Positions 57,618 to 64,000 of a DNA stretch of 64,000 nucleotides are shown here, piece by piece. The position numbers and the translations under genes are program-made. Numbering within the stretch: position 1 is the first letter of the stretch; each line of letters opens with the position of its first letter. The DNA comes from Cryobacterium sp. CG_9.6 (GTDB lineage Bacteria; Actinomycetota; Actinomycetes; Actinomycetales; Microbacteriaceae), in the NCBI RefSeq assembly GCF_029893365.1, contig NZ_JARXUZ010000001.1, positions 2,170,001-2,234,000 on the forward strand, given 5' to 3'. The notes under the pieces are model-generated. The model saw only the letters and a list, made by a program, of their open reading frames with translations. It made no database searches and was not told the DNA's origin.

Positions 57618-58841
57618 TTAGACGCGGTCGAGGGCGTAACCGTCTTCGCCGTGCACGCTGGTGTCGATGCCAGCGAGTTCGTCTTCGTTCTTGATGCGGA
57701 AGCCCATGGTCTTCTCGATCGCCAGGCCCAGAACGTAGGCGATAACGAACGAGTAAATGAGCACTCCGAAGGCAGCAATGGCCTGAACGGTCAGCTGACC
57801 GAGGTTCCCACCGCCCGTGAACAGGCCCGTGTCGATGGCGAAGAAGCCGAGGTAGAGAGTGCCGATAATGCCACCGACGAGGTGGATTCCCACCACGTCG
57901 AGCGAGTCGTCGAAGCCGAACTTGAACTTCATCTCAATGGACAGCGCGCACACCGAGCCGGCGAGGAGGCCGAGGATGAGTGCCCAACCGGGTGCAAGGT
58001 TGGCGCAGGCCGGCGTGATGGCCACAAGACCGGCAACGGCACCGGAGGCGGCGCCGACCGAGGTGGCCTTGCCATCCTTGAACTTTTCCACGAGCATCCA
58101 GCCGAGAATGGCGGCGGCGGTGGCTCCGAGGGTGTTCACCACGATGATTCCCACGTTGGCCAGGCCGTTGAGCCATTCGGCGCCGGCATTGAAGCCAAAC
58201 CAGCCGAACCAGAGCACGGCGGCGCCGATGAGCACGAGCGGCACGTTGTGCGGCTTGGTAATGCCCTTCTGGAAGCCCACGCGCTTGCCGAGAACCAGAG
58301 CCAGAGCCAGAGCTGCCGCGCCGGCGTTAATGTGCACGGCAGTACCACCGGCATAGTCAATGACACTCGGGAGGTTGAGAGTGGTGCCGAGTTCCATAAT
58401 CCAGCCACCACCCCACACCCAGGCGGCAACGGGGAAGTAGACGAGTGTGGCCCAGACGCCGGCGAAGATCATCCAGGAGCCGAACTTGGCCCGGTCGGCG
58501 ACGGCGCCGCTGATCAGCGCGACCGTGATGATGGCGAAGGTCGCCCCATACGTGGCGCCGAGCAGGTCAACGTTGGCTGTCTCACCGGTGGCGAGGGCAC
58601 TGAGACCGAAGTCGGAGAACGGGTTCCCGGCGAACTGCAGCGGACCGTCAACGGCGCTCATGTTGAAGCCGTAAAGAATCCAGAGCACACTGATCAGACC
58701 CAGTGCACCGAAGCTCATCATCATCATGCTGATGACGCTCTTGGCCTTGACGAGTCCGCCGTAGAAGAAGGCAACGCCCGGTGTCATAAAGAGAACCAGG
58801 GCCGTGGCCATGATTCCCCATGAAATGCTTCCCGTGTCCAT
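57618..58841 (-). CDS. amt: Ammonium transporter AmtB
   Basis: Trimeric ammonium channel. 407 residues with eleven predicted membrane helices. Motifs: MTPGVAFFYGGLVKAKSVIS, a pore-type WGGGWIMELG and the twin-His region (VHINAGAAALALALVLGKRV for the first His, VVGIHLVGGIIGTLYLGFFA for the second). No glnK gene follows; a terminator does. A four-part GlnR box upstream implies nitrogen control. Confidence 0.95.
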   Translation of the reverse strand: MDTGSISWGIMATALVLFMTPGVAFFYGGLVKAKSVISMMMMSFGALGLISVLWILYGFNMSAVDGPLQFAGNPFSDFGLSALATGETANVDLLGATYGATFAIITVALISGAVADRAKFGSWMIFAGVWATLVYFPVAAWVWGGGWIMELGTTLNLPSVIDYAGGTAVHINAGAAALALALVLGKRVGFQKGITKPHNVPLVLIGAAVLWFGWFGFNAGAEWLNGLANVGIIVVNTLGATAAAILGWMLVEKFKDGKATSVGAASGAVAGLVAITPACANLAPGWALILGLLAGSVCALSIEMKFKFGFDDSLDVVGIHLVGGIIGTLYLGFFAIDTGLFTGGGNLGQLTVQAIAAFGVLIYSFVIAYVLGLAIEKTMGFRIKNEDELAGIDTSVHGEDGYALDRV

Positions 58842-59027
58842 AAATTGTCCTCACACCTCTCGATTTGCGGGGTGTACCACGAGGACAATACGCTCAGGTG
58901 CCGCTCCGGTACTTTTTCAGTATCCGGCGACGACGTTTCCAGAAACGTCTTCATGTGTTTCGAGAACGTTACGCCATGGCCTCGCAGATTAAGACCGTGT
59001 TTCGGGCGCTTGGTGCTCCAACGGCTG
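58842..59027. other. amtB promoter region
   Basis: 186 bp between zapE and amtB (same strand). It contains the GlnR box at 58935-58972. A -10/-35 pair was not fixed with confidence. Confidence 0.6.
58935..58972 (-). promoter_or_regulatory. GlnR binding box upstream of amtB
   Basis: Minus strand: GTAAC-N6-GAAAC-N6-AGACG-N6-GAAAC. This matches the Streptomyces-type GlnR pattern gTnAc-n6-GaAAc repeated twice, with all three 6-bp spacers exact and only the second a-site diverged. It ends 94 bp before the amtB start, where GlnR would activate transcription under nitrogen limitation. Confidence 0.8.
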
Positions 59028-60104
59028 TTATTCGGCGTGCGGTGGCAGCTCCCCCGTGGTGAGCGCCACCATTCGAGACTGGGAGCGCTGGTATTTCTTG
59101 CGGTAGCCCCCCGCCATCATCTCGGCGTCGAAGACCTCGTTAAGCGGCAGGCCACTGGCAATGATGGGAATCTCGGCGTCGTACACGCGGTCGATGAAAG
59201 CCACGAGGCGCAGGGCATCCGTTTGGTCGGTGAGTAGGTACACGTCGGTGAGGGCAATGATGTCGAGTTCGCGGATGATTTTGACGTACTTGGACGGGTG
59301 CACGGTGCCGAGGTGCCGCATGAGGGCACCGAAGTTATCTTCGGTGAAGCGGGCACCGCGCTGCTGCAGGGTGGTCACCATGTGCTCAAGGTCGTCGGTG
59401 TCGACCGCGGTGGCCTGACCGGAAGCGTTACGGCGTCGATAGTCGAGGCCGTCGATACGCACGGTCTCAAAGTTCGAGGACATGGCCTGAATTTCACGGA
59501 GAAAGTCCTGGGCGGCGAACCGCCCCTCGCCGAGGGAATTTGGCGGCGTGTTTGACGTGGCGGCAACACGCGTGCCGGTGGCAACCAATTCGCCGAGCAG
59601 GCGGGTCATCACCATGGTGTCCCCCGGGTCGTCGAGTTCAAACTCATCGATGCAGATGAGCTTGGCACTGCGCAGCTGTGTGATGGTCTCCTGATAGCCG
59701 AGCGCGCCCACGAGAGCGGTGTATTCGATGAAGGTTCCAAAGTACTTGGGCCCCTTCGCCTCATGCCAGAGTGCGGCCAGAAGGTGCGTCTTTCCCACAC
59801 CGAAGCCGCCGTCCAGATAAATCCCGGGGAGTTCCGCCTTCACCTTGCGGCTGCGCGAGAAGAAACCACCCGGTCGCTGACCATTCGCCGCGCCACTGAA
59901 GGTGTGCAGCCGCTCCACGGCCCCCATCTGCGACGGATAGTCGTGGTCGGGTCGGTAGGACTCGAAAGACGCGTGCTCAAACTGAGGTGGGGGAACAAGT
60001 TCGGCGACGATTTCTGCACCCGTAATCTCGGGTGAACGTTCCCCGAGGCGAGGCACCCGGGTGTGCGTGTGCAGGTGGGGCTGAAACTGATTCTGTGGCG
60101 TCAT
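59028..60104 (-). CDS. zapE: Cell division protein ZapE (AFG1-like ATPase)
   Basis: P-loop ATPase associated with the division ring in other bacteria. 358 residues. Walker A is LDGGFGVGKTHLLAALWHEA, Walker B is KLICIDEFELDDPGDTMVMT. Also VAATSNTPPNSLGEGRFAAQ, then DFLREIQAMSSNF, typical of AFG1/ZapE, and a C-terminal IIASGLPLNEVFD. Divergent from sseA. Confidence 0.93.
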   Translation of the reverse strand: MTPQNQFQPHLHTHTRVPRLGERSPEITGAEIVAELVPPPQFEHASFESYRPDHDYPSQMGAVERLHTFSGAANGQRPGGFFSRSRKVKAELPGIYLDGGFGVGKTHLLAALWHEAKGPKYFGTFIEYTALVGALGYQETITQLRSAKLICIDEFELDDPGDTMVMTRLLGELVATGTRVAATSNTPPNSLGEGRFAAQDFLREIQAMSSNFETVRIDGLDYRRRNASGQATAVDTDDLEHMVTTLQQRGARFTEDNFGALMRHLGTVHPSKYVKIIRELDIIALTDVYLLTDQTDALRLVAFIDRVYDAEIPIIASGLPLNEVFDAEMMAGGYRKKYQRSQSRMVALTTGELPPHAE

Positions 60105-60269
60105 TCGCGAATTACTCGTCTTCTGCGTAGGTCGTAGTCTTCTGCAACGAAAGGCCGCGGGAATGTGAACGGCGCCCGCACCGCGTAGGTTTAAGGGTGG
60201 GGCTATGACCAGCCTAAACCGCGCTCAGCGGTGACGAAGCGTCAGAACAGTCCCCCTTCTGGAGGTTTC

Positions 60270-61175
60270 ATGTCCATCGAGCTCGATCCGGCACCGAAAT
60301 TCGCCGAATATGCCCACCCCGAACGCCTCGTCTCCGCCGAATGGTTGCACGCACACCTCGGTACGGCCGGGCTGGTCGTTGTCGAATCTGACGAGGACGT
60401 ACTTCTCTACGAGACCGGCCACATTACCGGCTCCGTCAAGATCGACTGGCACACCGACCTGAACGATCCGGTCACCCGCGATTTCATTGACTCCACCGCC
60501 TTTGCGAAGGTGCTGGGTGGCAAGGGCATCGCGCGCGACACCACCGTGGTCATCTACGGCGACAAGAGCAACTGGTGGGCTGCCTACGCCCTCTGGGTCT
60601 TCACCCTCTTCGGCCACTCCGACGTTCGCCTGCTCGACGGCGGTCGCGACAATTGGGTTGCCGAGGGCCGAGCACTCACCACGGATGCGTCCGCGGTCAC
60701 CGCGGTTGAGTACCCGATTGTGGAGCGCAACGACGCCCCCATCCGCGCGTTCCGCAGCGACGTGCTCGCCCACTTCGGCAACCCGCTGATCGACGTGCGG
60801 TCCCCCGAGGAATACAGCGGCGCCCGCACCACGATGCCGGCGTACCCCGAGGAGGGTGCCCTTCGTGGTGGTCACATTCCCTCTGCCGCATCTGTTCCGT
60901 GGGCTCGAGCCGCCGCCGCCGACTCCACCTTCAAGGCACGAGCCGAACTCGACGCCATTTATCAGGGTGAGGCCGGCCTCACCGAGGGCGACAACGTGAT
61001 TGCCTACTGCCGCATTGGCGAGCGGTCCAGCCACACCTGGTTTGTGCTCACGCACCTGCTGGGCTTTGAGGGCGTTCGCAACTACGACGGCTCATGGACC
61101 GAGTGGGGCAACTCCGTGGGCGTGCCCATCGCCCTCGGAACCGAACCCGGCGCCACCCCGCCGGCACGTCGATGA
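60270..61175 (+). CDS. sseA: Sulfurtransferase (thiosulfate/3-mercaptopyruvate, SseA type)
   Basis: 301 residues from the ATG at 60270 (GGAGG 6 bases upstream). Two rhodanese domains: the N-terminal inactive one (about 20-140, [20 protein letters not shown]) and a C-terminal one (about 165-285) with [13 protein letters not shown] and the active Cys in [19 protein letters not shown]. The CRIGERSS loop differs from the CG(S/T)GVT loop of classical mercaptopyruvate transferases and fits thiosulfate-type enzymes. It is coupled to sufE by ATGA. Confidence 0.93.
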   Translation: MSIELDPAPKFAEYAHPERLVSAEWLHAHLGTAGLVVVESDEDVLLYETGHITGSVKIDWHTDLNDPVTRDFIDSTAFAKVLGGKGIARDTTVVIYGDKSNWWAAYALWVFTLFGHSDVRLLDGGRDNWVAEGRALTTDASAVTAVEYPIVERNDAPIRAFRSDVLAHFGNPLIDVRSPEEYSGARTTMPAYPEEGALRGGHIPSAASVPWARAAAADSTFKARAELDAIYQGEAGLTEGDNVIAYCRIGERSSHTWFVLTHLLGFEGVRNYDGSWTEWGNSVGVPIALGTEPGATPPARR

Positions 61176-61612
61176 CCGAAACGGCACTGCCGGAGCAACT
61201 CGCCGACATTCGCGAGGATTTTCTCGCCCTTGAGCAGCGCGACCGCCTCCAGTTACTCCTGGAGTTCTCCAACGAACTCCCCGAGCTACCGGAACGGTAC
61301 GCGGACCACCCCGACCTGTTTGAACGGGTAATCGAGTGCCAGTCCCCCGTTTTCATCTTTGTCGAAGTGGATGCCGAGAACACGTTTCACCTGTTCGCAA
61401 CGGCTCCGCGGGAGTCGCCGACAACCCGCGGGTTCGCGTCGATTCTGGTACAGGGGCTCGACGGCCTCACTCCCGAGCAGGTGCTCGCCGTCCCCGACGA
61501 CTACCCGCAGTCGATCGGACTCACCGAGGCGGTGTCACCACTGCGTATTCGCGGCATGTCCGCACTGCTGGCCCGGTCAAAGCGTCAGTTGCGCGAGCGC
61601 ACGGGCCTCTAG
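61172..61612 (+). CDS. sufE: SufE family sulfur acceptor
   Basis: 146 residues. Conserved SufE core: [20 protein letters not shown], the active Cys in [15 protein letters not shown], and [19 protein letters not shown]. SufE normally takes persulfide sulfur from a cysteine desulfurase for Fe-S assembly. Here it overlaps sseA, so sulfur relay from the rhodanese to SufE is a plausible local partnership (inference). Confidence 0.93.
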   Translation: MTETALPEQLADIREDFLALEQRDRLQLLLEFSNELPELPERYADHPDLFERVIECQSPVFIFVEVDAENTFHLFATAPRESPTTRGFASILVQGLDGLTPEQVLAVPDDYPQSIGLTEAVSPLRIRGMSALLARSKRQLRERTGL

Positions 61613-61633
61613 GCACGCACCCGGCCAAACTGC

Positions 61634-62848
61634 TCAGGACAGTTCGGCCGGGGGCGGGGCGGCGTGCGGTAGCTCGGCCAGCCAGGTGGTGATGGTGGAG
61701 TTCCAGCGCTCGCGGTCGTAGTTCCACAGCTTCGTGTGCCGGGCCACACCGAAGGGAACAAAGGTCACGATGTCACTGCGTAGCGTGGCCAGCTGACGGG
61801 ATCCGGTCACCGGCACGAAGCCATCGTCGTTGCTGTGCAGCAGCAGCATGGGATGTTCGAGCTCGTCGGCCCGATCCACGAAGTCCAGACGGCGAAAGTC
61901 GATGGGGACGCTCTGGCCCGTGATGAGGCCGCCCCACCGACGTCCCATCACCTCCATCGCGGCGCGAGCGATGAACGTGGGCAGCCGCAGTTCCACGCCC
62001 TGGTAGGCCACGACATCGGCCCAGTCGATCACGGGAGATTCAAGCACGATCCCCGCCAGGAGCTGTGAGTGCGACGTGCGGGTGGCTGTTTGAAGCACGA
62101 TTGCCCCGCCCATCGACCACCCCATCAAAACGATGCTCCGTGCACCGTGGCGTGCGGCGAACTCGATCGCCGCATCGACATCGTGCCACTCCGTGTCACC
62201 GAGCGAATATCGACCGTCACCGCTCGGCGGGGCGTCCCCGTCGTTGCGGTAGGAGATGAGTAGCGACGTGTAACCGGCCGACCGAAAGACCGGAACGGCC
62301 CGCAGTCCCTCGGCCCGGGTCACGGCCCGACCGTGCACCTGAATAACCCAGTGGTCAGCTGGCTTCTCGGCGGGAATGAGCCAGGCCGGTGCTCCCTGCC
62401 CGAATTCGAGGGGAACAATGACGTTCGAGAAGGCGTATGGCAGATCTTCCGGCCCCCGGTACAGCCATCCGCTGAAGCGCCCCTGTTGGGCCGTGTTCAG
62501 ATCACCCTGATCGACAGAGAGAATGCGTCGGGTAACGGTGCGTGCGGTGGCCGTGACCACCTCACCCAGTTGCGCGTGGCCTGCTCCGGCGCTGAAAAAG
62601 AAGCTGTAGTCGCCAGGAAGCACCGAATCGGGCGTGGACTGCAGGGTGACGGTTCCACCGGCCTGATCCACAGCGATGACCCGGGTATCGTCAGGCCTTG
62701 CGACCGGTGGGGTGACAACGGTGCGAGCCATGACCGCCGCAAGCACGCCCCCGGTGGTCGCCACGGCCGCGCCCAGTGCGACCACGACAATCCCGGTTAC
62801 GCCCACTGCCCGCTGCAAGCCCCGGCCACGACTCTGATTGCCGCTCAC
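61634..62848 (-). CDS. Alpha/beta hydrolase, membrane-anchored
   Basis: 404 residues from the GTG at 62848 (GGAGGTG upstream). N-terminal membrane helix (about 16-40, GVTGIVVVALGAAVATTGGV), a beta-rich middle part (about 45-150), then an alpha/beta-hydrolase domain (about 155-395). Nucleophile elbow VLMGWSMGGAIVLQTA (Ser), acid in LLLHSNDDGFVP (Asp), and His in FGVARHTKLWNYD. Substrate unknown; probably an extracytoplasmic esterase or peptidase-like enzyme. Confidence 0.88.
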   Translation of the reverse strand: MSGNQSRGRGLQRAVGVTGIVVVALGAAVATTGGVLAAVMARTVVTPPVARPDDTRVIAVDQAGGTVTLQSTPDSVLPGDYSFFFSAGAGHAQLGEVVTATARTVTRRILSVDQGDLNTAQQGRFSGWLYRGPEDLPYAFSNVIVPLEFGQGAPAWLIPAEKPADHWVIQVHGRAVTRAEGLRAVPVFRSAGYTSLLISYRNDGDAPPSGDGRYSLGDTEWHDVDAAIEFAARHGARSIVLMGWSMGGAIVLQTATRTSHSQLLAGIVLESPVIDWADVVAYQGVELRLPTFIARAAMEVMGRRWGGLITGQSVPIDFRRLDFVDRADELEHPMLLLHSNDDGFVPVTGSRQLATLRSDIVTFVPFGVARHTKLWNYDRERWNSTITTWLAELPHAAPPPAELS

Positions 62849-62913
62849 GCACACCTCCAGCTCGCCCGGCGTGCCTCGCAGACAACACCCAGAAAAAACT
62901 CTAGTCTGCAGAC

Positions 62914-63510
62914 GTGTCCGAAACTGAGGAATCGCTCCCACCGGAGTTTGCAGCAGCTCTCGATGCCCTTCGCCGTGCCGCCACTCGGGCTGAACTGGTG
63001 GTGACCGAAATACCGGCGCCCGGCAGACTGGCCCCGTATTCGGTGGCACTGTCCGCGGACGTGAAACCGGTGCGCCCGGGGAGCGACTCCGAACAGGGAA
63101 CCGGGCGCTTCATCCTGCTGTATGACCCCGATGAGCCTGAAAGCTGGGGCGGACGTTTTCGAGTGGTCTGTTTCGCCCAGGCGCCCCTCGAGGTGGAAAT
63201 CGGCCTGGATCCCTTCCTGGCCGAGGTGACGTGGACGTGGCTGGTGGATGCCCTCACCGCGCGGGGCGCGCGGTATACCGCGGCGTCGGGAACGGCCACC
63301 AAAATCATTTCCTCCGGCTTCGGTGCGCTCGCTCAGCAGGGCGACGGCGCCCAGATTGAGCTCCGCGCGTCGTGGACCCCACTCGATCACAACCTCACCG
63401 CGCATGTCGAGGGGTGGGGTGAGTTGCTCTGCATGATTGCCGGGCTTCCCCCCGTCGGGGAGGGCATCAGTCGGCTCTCGGCCCGTCGCGCAGCCCGCGG
63501 TGGTGGCTGA
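62914..63510 (+). CDS. DUF3000 family protein
   Basis: 198 residues from a GTG. The family pattern FAAALDALRRAATRAELVVT, LAPYSVALSADV, GRFILLYDPDEPESWGGRFR and LDPFLAEVTWTWLVDAL is clear. The function is unknown; in actinobacteria it is encoded directly upstream of the RNase D gene, as here. Divergent from the hydrolase gene, 65 bp apart. Confidence 0.92.
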   Translation: MSETEESLPPEFAAALDALRRAATRAELVVTEIPAPGRLAPYSVALSADVKPVRPGSDSEQGTGRFILLYDPDEPESWGGRFRVVCFAQAPLEVEIGLDPFLAEVTWTWLVDALTARGARYTAASGTATKIISSGFGALAQQGDGAQIELRASWTPLDHNLTAHVEGWGELLCMIAGLPPVGEGISRLSARRAARGGG

Positions 63511-63582
63511 TACGTCCCGCGAGCGAGAGAATTGATGCGGTAGAAGAAACGAGCACGACAACAGCACACCGAAAAGCAGGGT

Positions 63583-64000
63583 ATGAACTCGACACACAGC
63601 GTTATTGACACTCGAGAGGCCTACCTGGCCGCAACCGCTGCCTTGGCGGCTGGCACCGGCCCGATCGGTGTCGACGCCGAGCGAGCATCTGGTTTCACCT
63701 ACTCGCAGCGCGCGTATCTGATTCAGATCTTCCGGCGTGGAGCCGGCACATTCCTGTTCGATCCACCCATGATCGGCGACTTCAGCGAACTCAACGAGGC
63801 CCTCGCCGACGAGGTCTGGATTCTGCACGCCGCCAGCCAAGACCTGGCCTGCCTGCGCGAAGTGGGCCTGAACCCGCAGACGATCTTCGACACCGAACTT
63901 GCGGCCAGGCTGCTGGGACTCCCGCGTGTGGGCCTCGGAACCGTGGTGGAGGAACTCCTCGGAATTCATCTGGCCAAGGAACACTCTGCAGCAAACTGGT
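63583..64000 (+). CDS. rnd: Ribonuclease D-like 3'-5' exonuclease (cut by window end)
   Basis: The first 139 residues from the ATG at 63583. DEDD exonuclease domain: the first acidic pair in GPIGVDAERASGFTYSQRAY, then LIQIFRRGAGTFLFDP, the next Asp in HAASQDLACLREVG and IFDTELAARLLG. HRDC domains would follow beyond the window. It lies 72 bp after the DUF3000 gene. In Actinobacteria it is often followed by dxs. Confidence 0.9.
   Translation, partial: MNSTHSVIDTREAYLAATAALAAGTGPIGVDAERASGFTYSQRAYLIQIFRRGAGTFLFDPPMIGDFSELNEALADEVWILHAASQDLACLREVGLNPQTIFDTELAARLLGLPRVGLGTVVEELLGIHLAKEHSAANW

Noticed and set aside
57591..58823. 410-codon frame antisense to amtB
   Set aside because: Rich in Glu, His, Gly and Val with no domain. 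amtB on the other strand is complete.
62845..63984. 379-codon minus-strand frame over the DUF3000 and RNase D genes
   Set aside because: Both plus-strand genes match known families; this frame does not.
1..64000. CRISPR array
   Set aside because: No set of regularly spaced identical repeats with unique spacers was seen. The repeats at 16264 and 20699 are irregular and few.

Overview
The window comes from a high-GC actinobacterium, most likely a member of Microbacteriaceae (Micrococcales). The evidence is the uniformly high GC with frequent GTG starts, the actinobacterial order of the flagellar genes, DUF3000/DUF349/MarP-type genes, a GlnR-type nitrogen box, and intergenic repeats of the 'tcgacaagctcgacca' type that I recall from this family. 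No species can be named from the sequence alone.

Layout. (1) 1-2830 is an insertion-sequence island: a complete IS3-family element (51-1347, with inverted repeats and a 3-bp CTG target duplication) lies directly beside an IS110-family DEDD transposase gene. (2) 2829-20671 is a flagellar cluster. On the minus strand it runs fliA-like sigma, fliC, fliD, fliS, a fliT-position gene, then flgB-flgC-fliE-fliF-fliG-fliH-fliI-fliJ-NlpC/P60-fliK-flgD-flgE, mostly with 1-11 nt overlaps. On the plus strand it runs flgN, flgK, flgL, fliW. Three near-identical sigma-28-type promoters (TAAC-N15-G(C/T)CGATAG) precede fliC, flgB and flgN, and a weaker one precedes the sigma gene. The cluster stops at flgE beside the IS island. 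The export gate, C-ring switch, stator and csrA genes are not in the window. (3) 20900-24400 holds a GAF-domain regulator, an aldehyde dehydrogenase and a DUF779 protein. (4) 24400-34150 is a minus-strand housekeeping block: aroB, aroK, aroC, aroE, mltG, ruvX, alaS, two small membrane proteins and rpsD. (5) 34350-38610 holds rarA, a membrane-anchored peptidyl-prolyl isomerase, a DUF349 protein and an AbiEi-like gene. (6) 38608-52330 is a minus-strand block: rsh (relA/spoT), secF, secD, yajC, ruvB, ruvA, ruvC, yebC, a DUF1697 gene, pdxT, pdxS, a HIT-domain gene and thrS. (7) 52400-64000 is mixed: a small membrane protein, four tRNA genes (Val-GAC, Cys-GCA, Gly-GCC, Val-CAC), a DUF1801 gene, the 3' remnant of a probable osmolyte-binding protein gene, an NAD(P)-binding protein, a secreted protein of unknown function, a MarP-like protease, amtB with a four-part GlnR box, zapE, sseA-sufE, an alpha/beta hydrolase, a DUF3000 gene and the start of an RNase D gene cut by the window end.

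The most unusual sequence-level signal is an octamer, CGGATGCC/GGCATCCG. I found 41 copies by eye, against about 4-5 expected from base composition. They lie in both orientations relative to the genes and in several reading frames, so a role at the DNA level is plausible.
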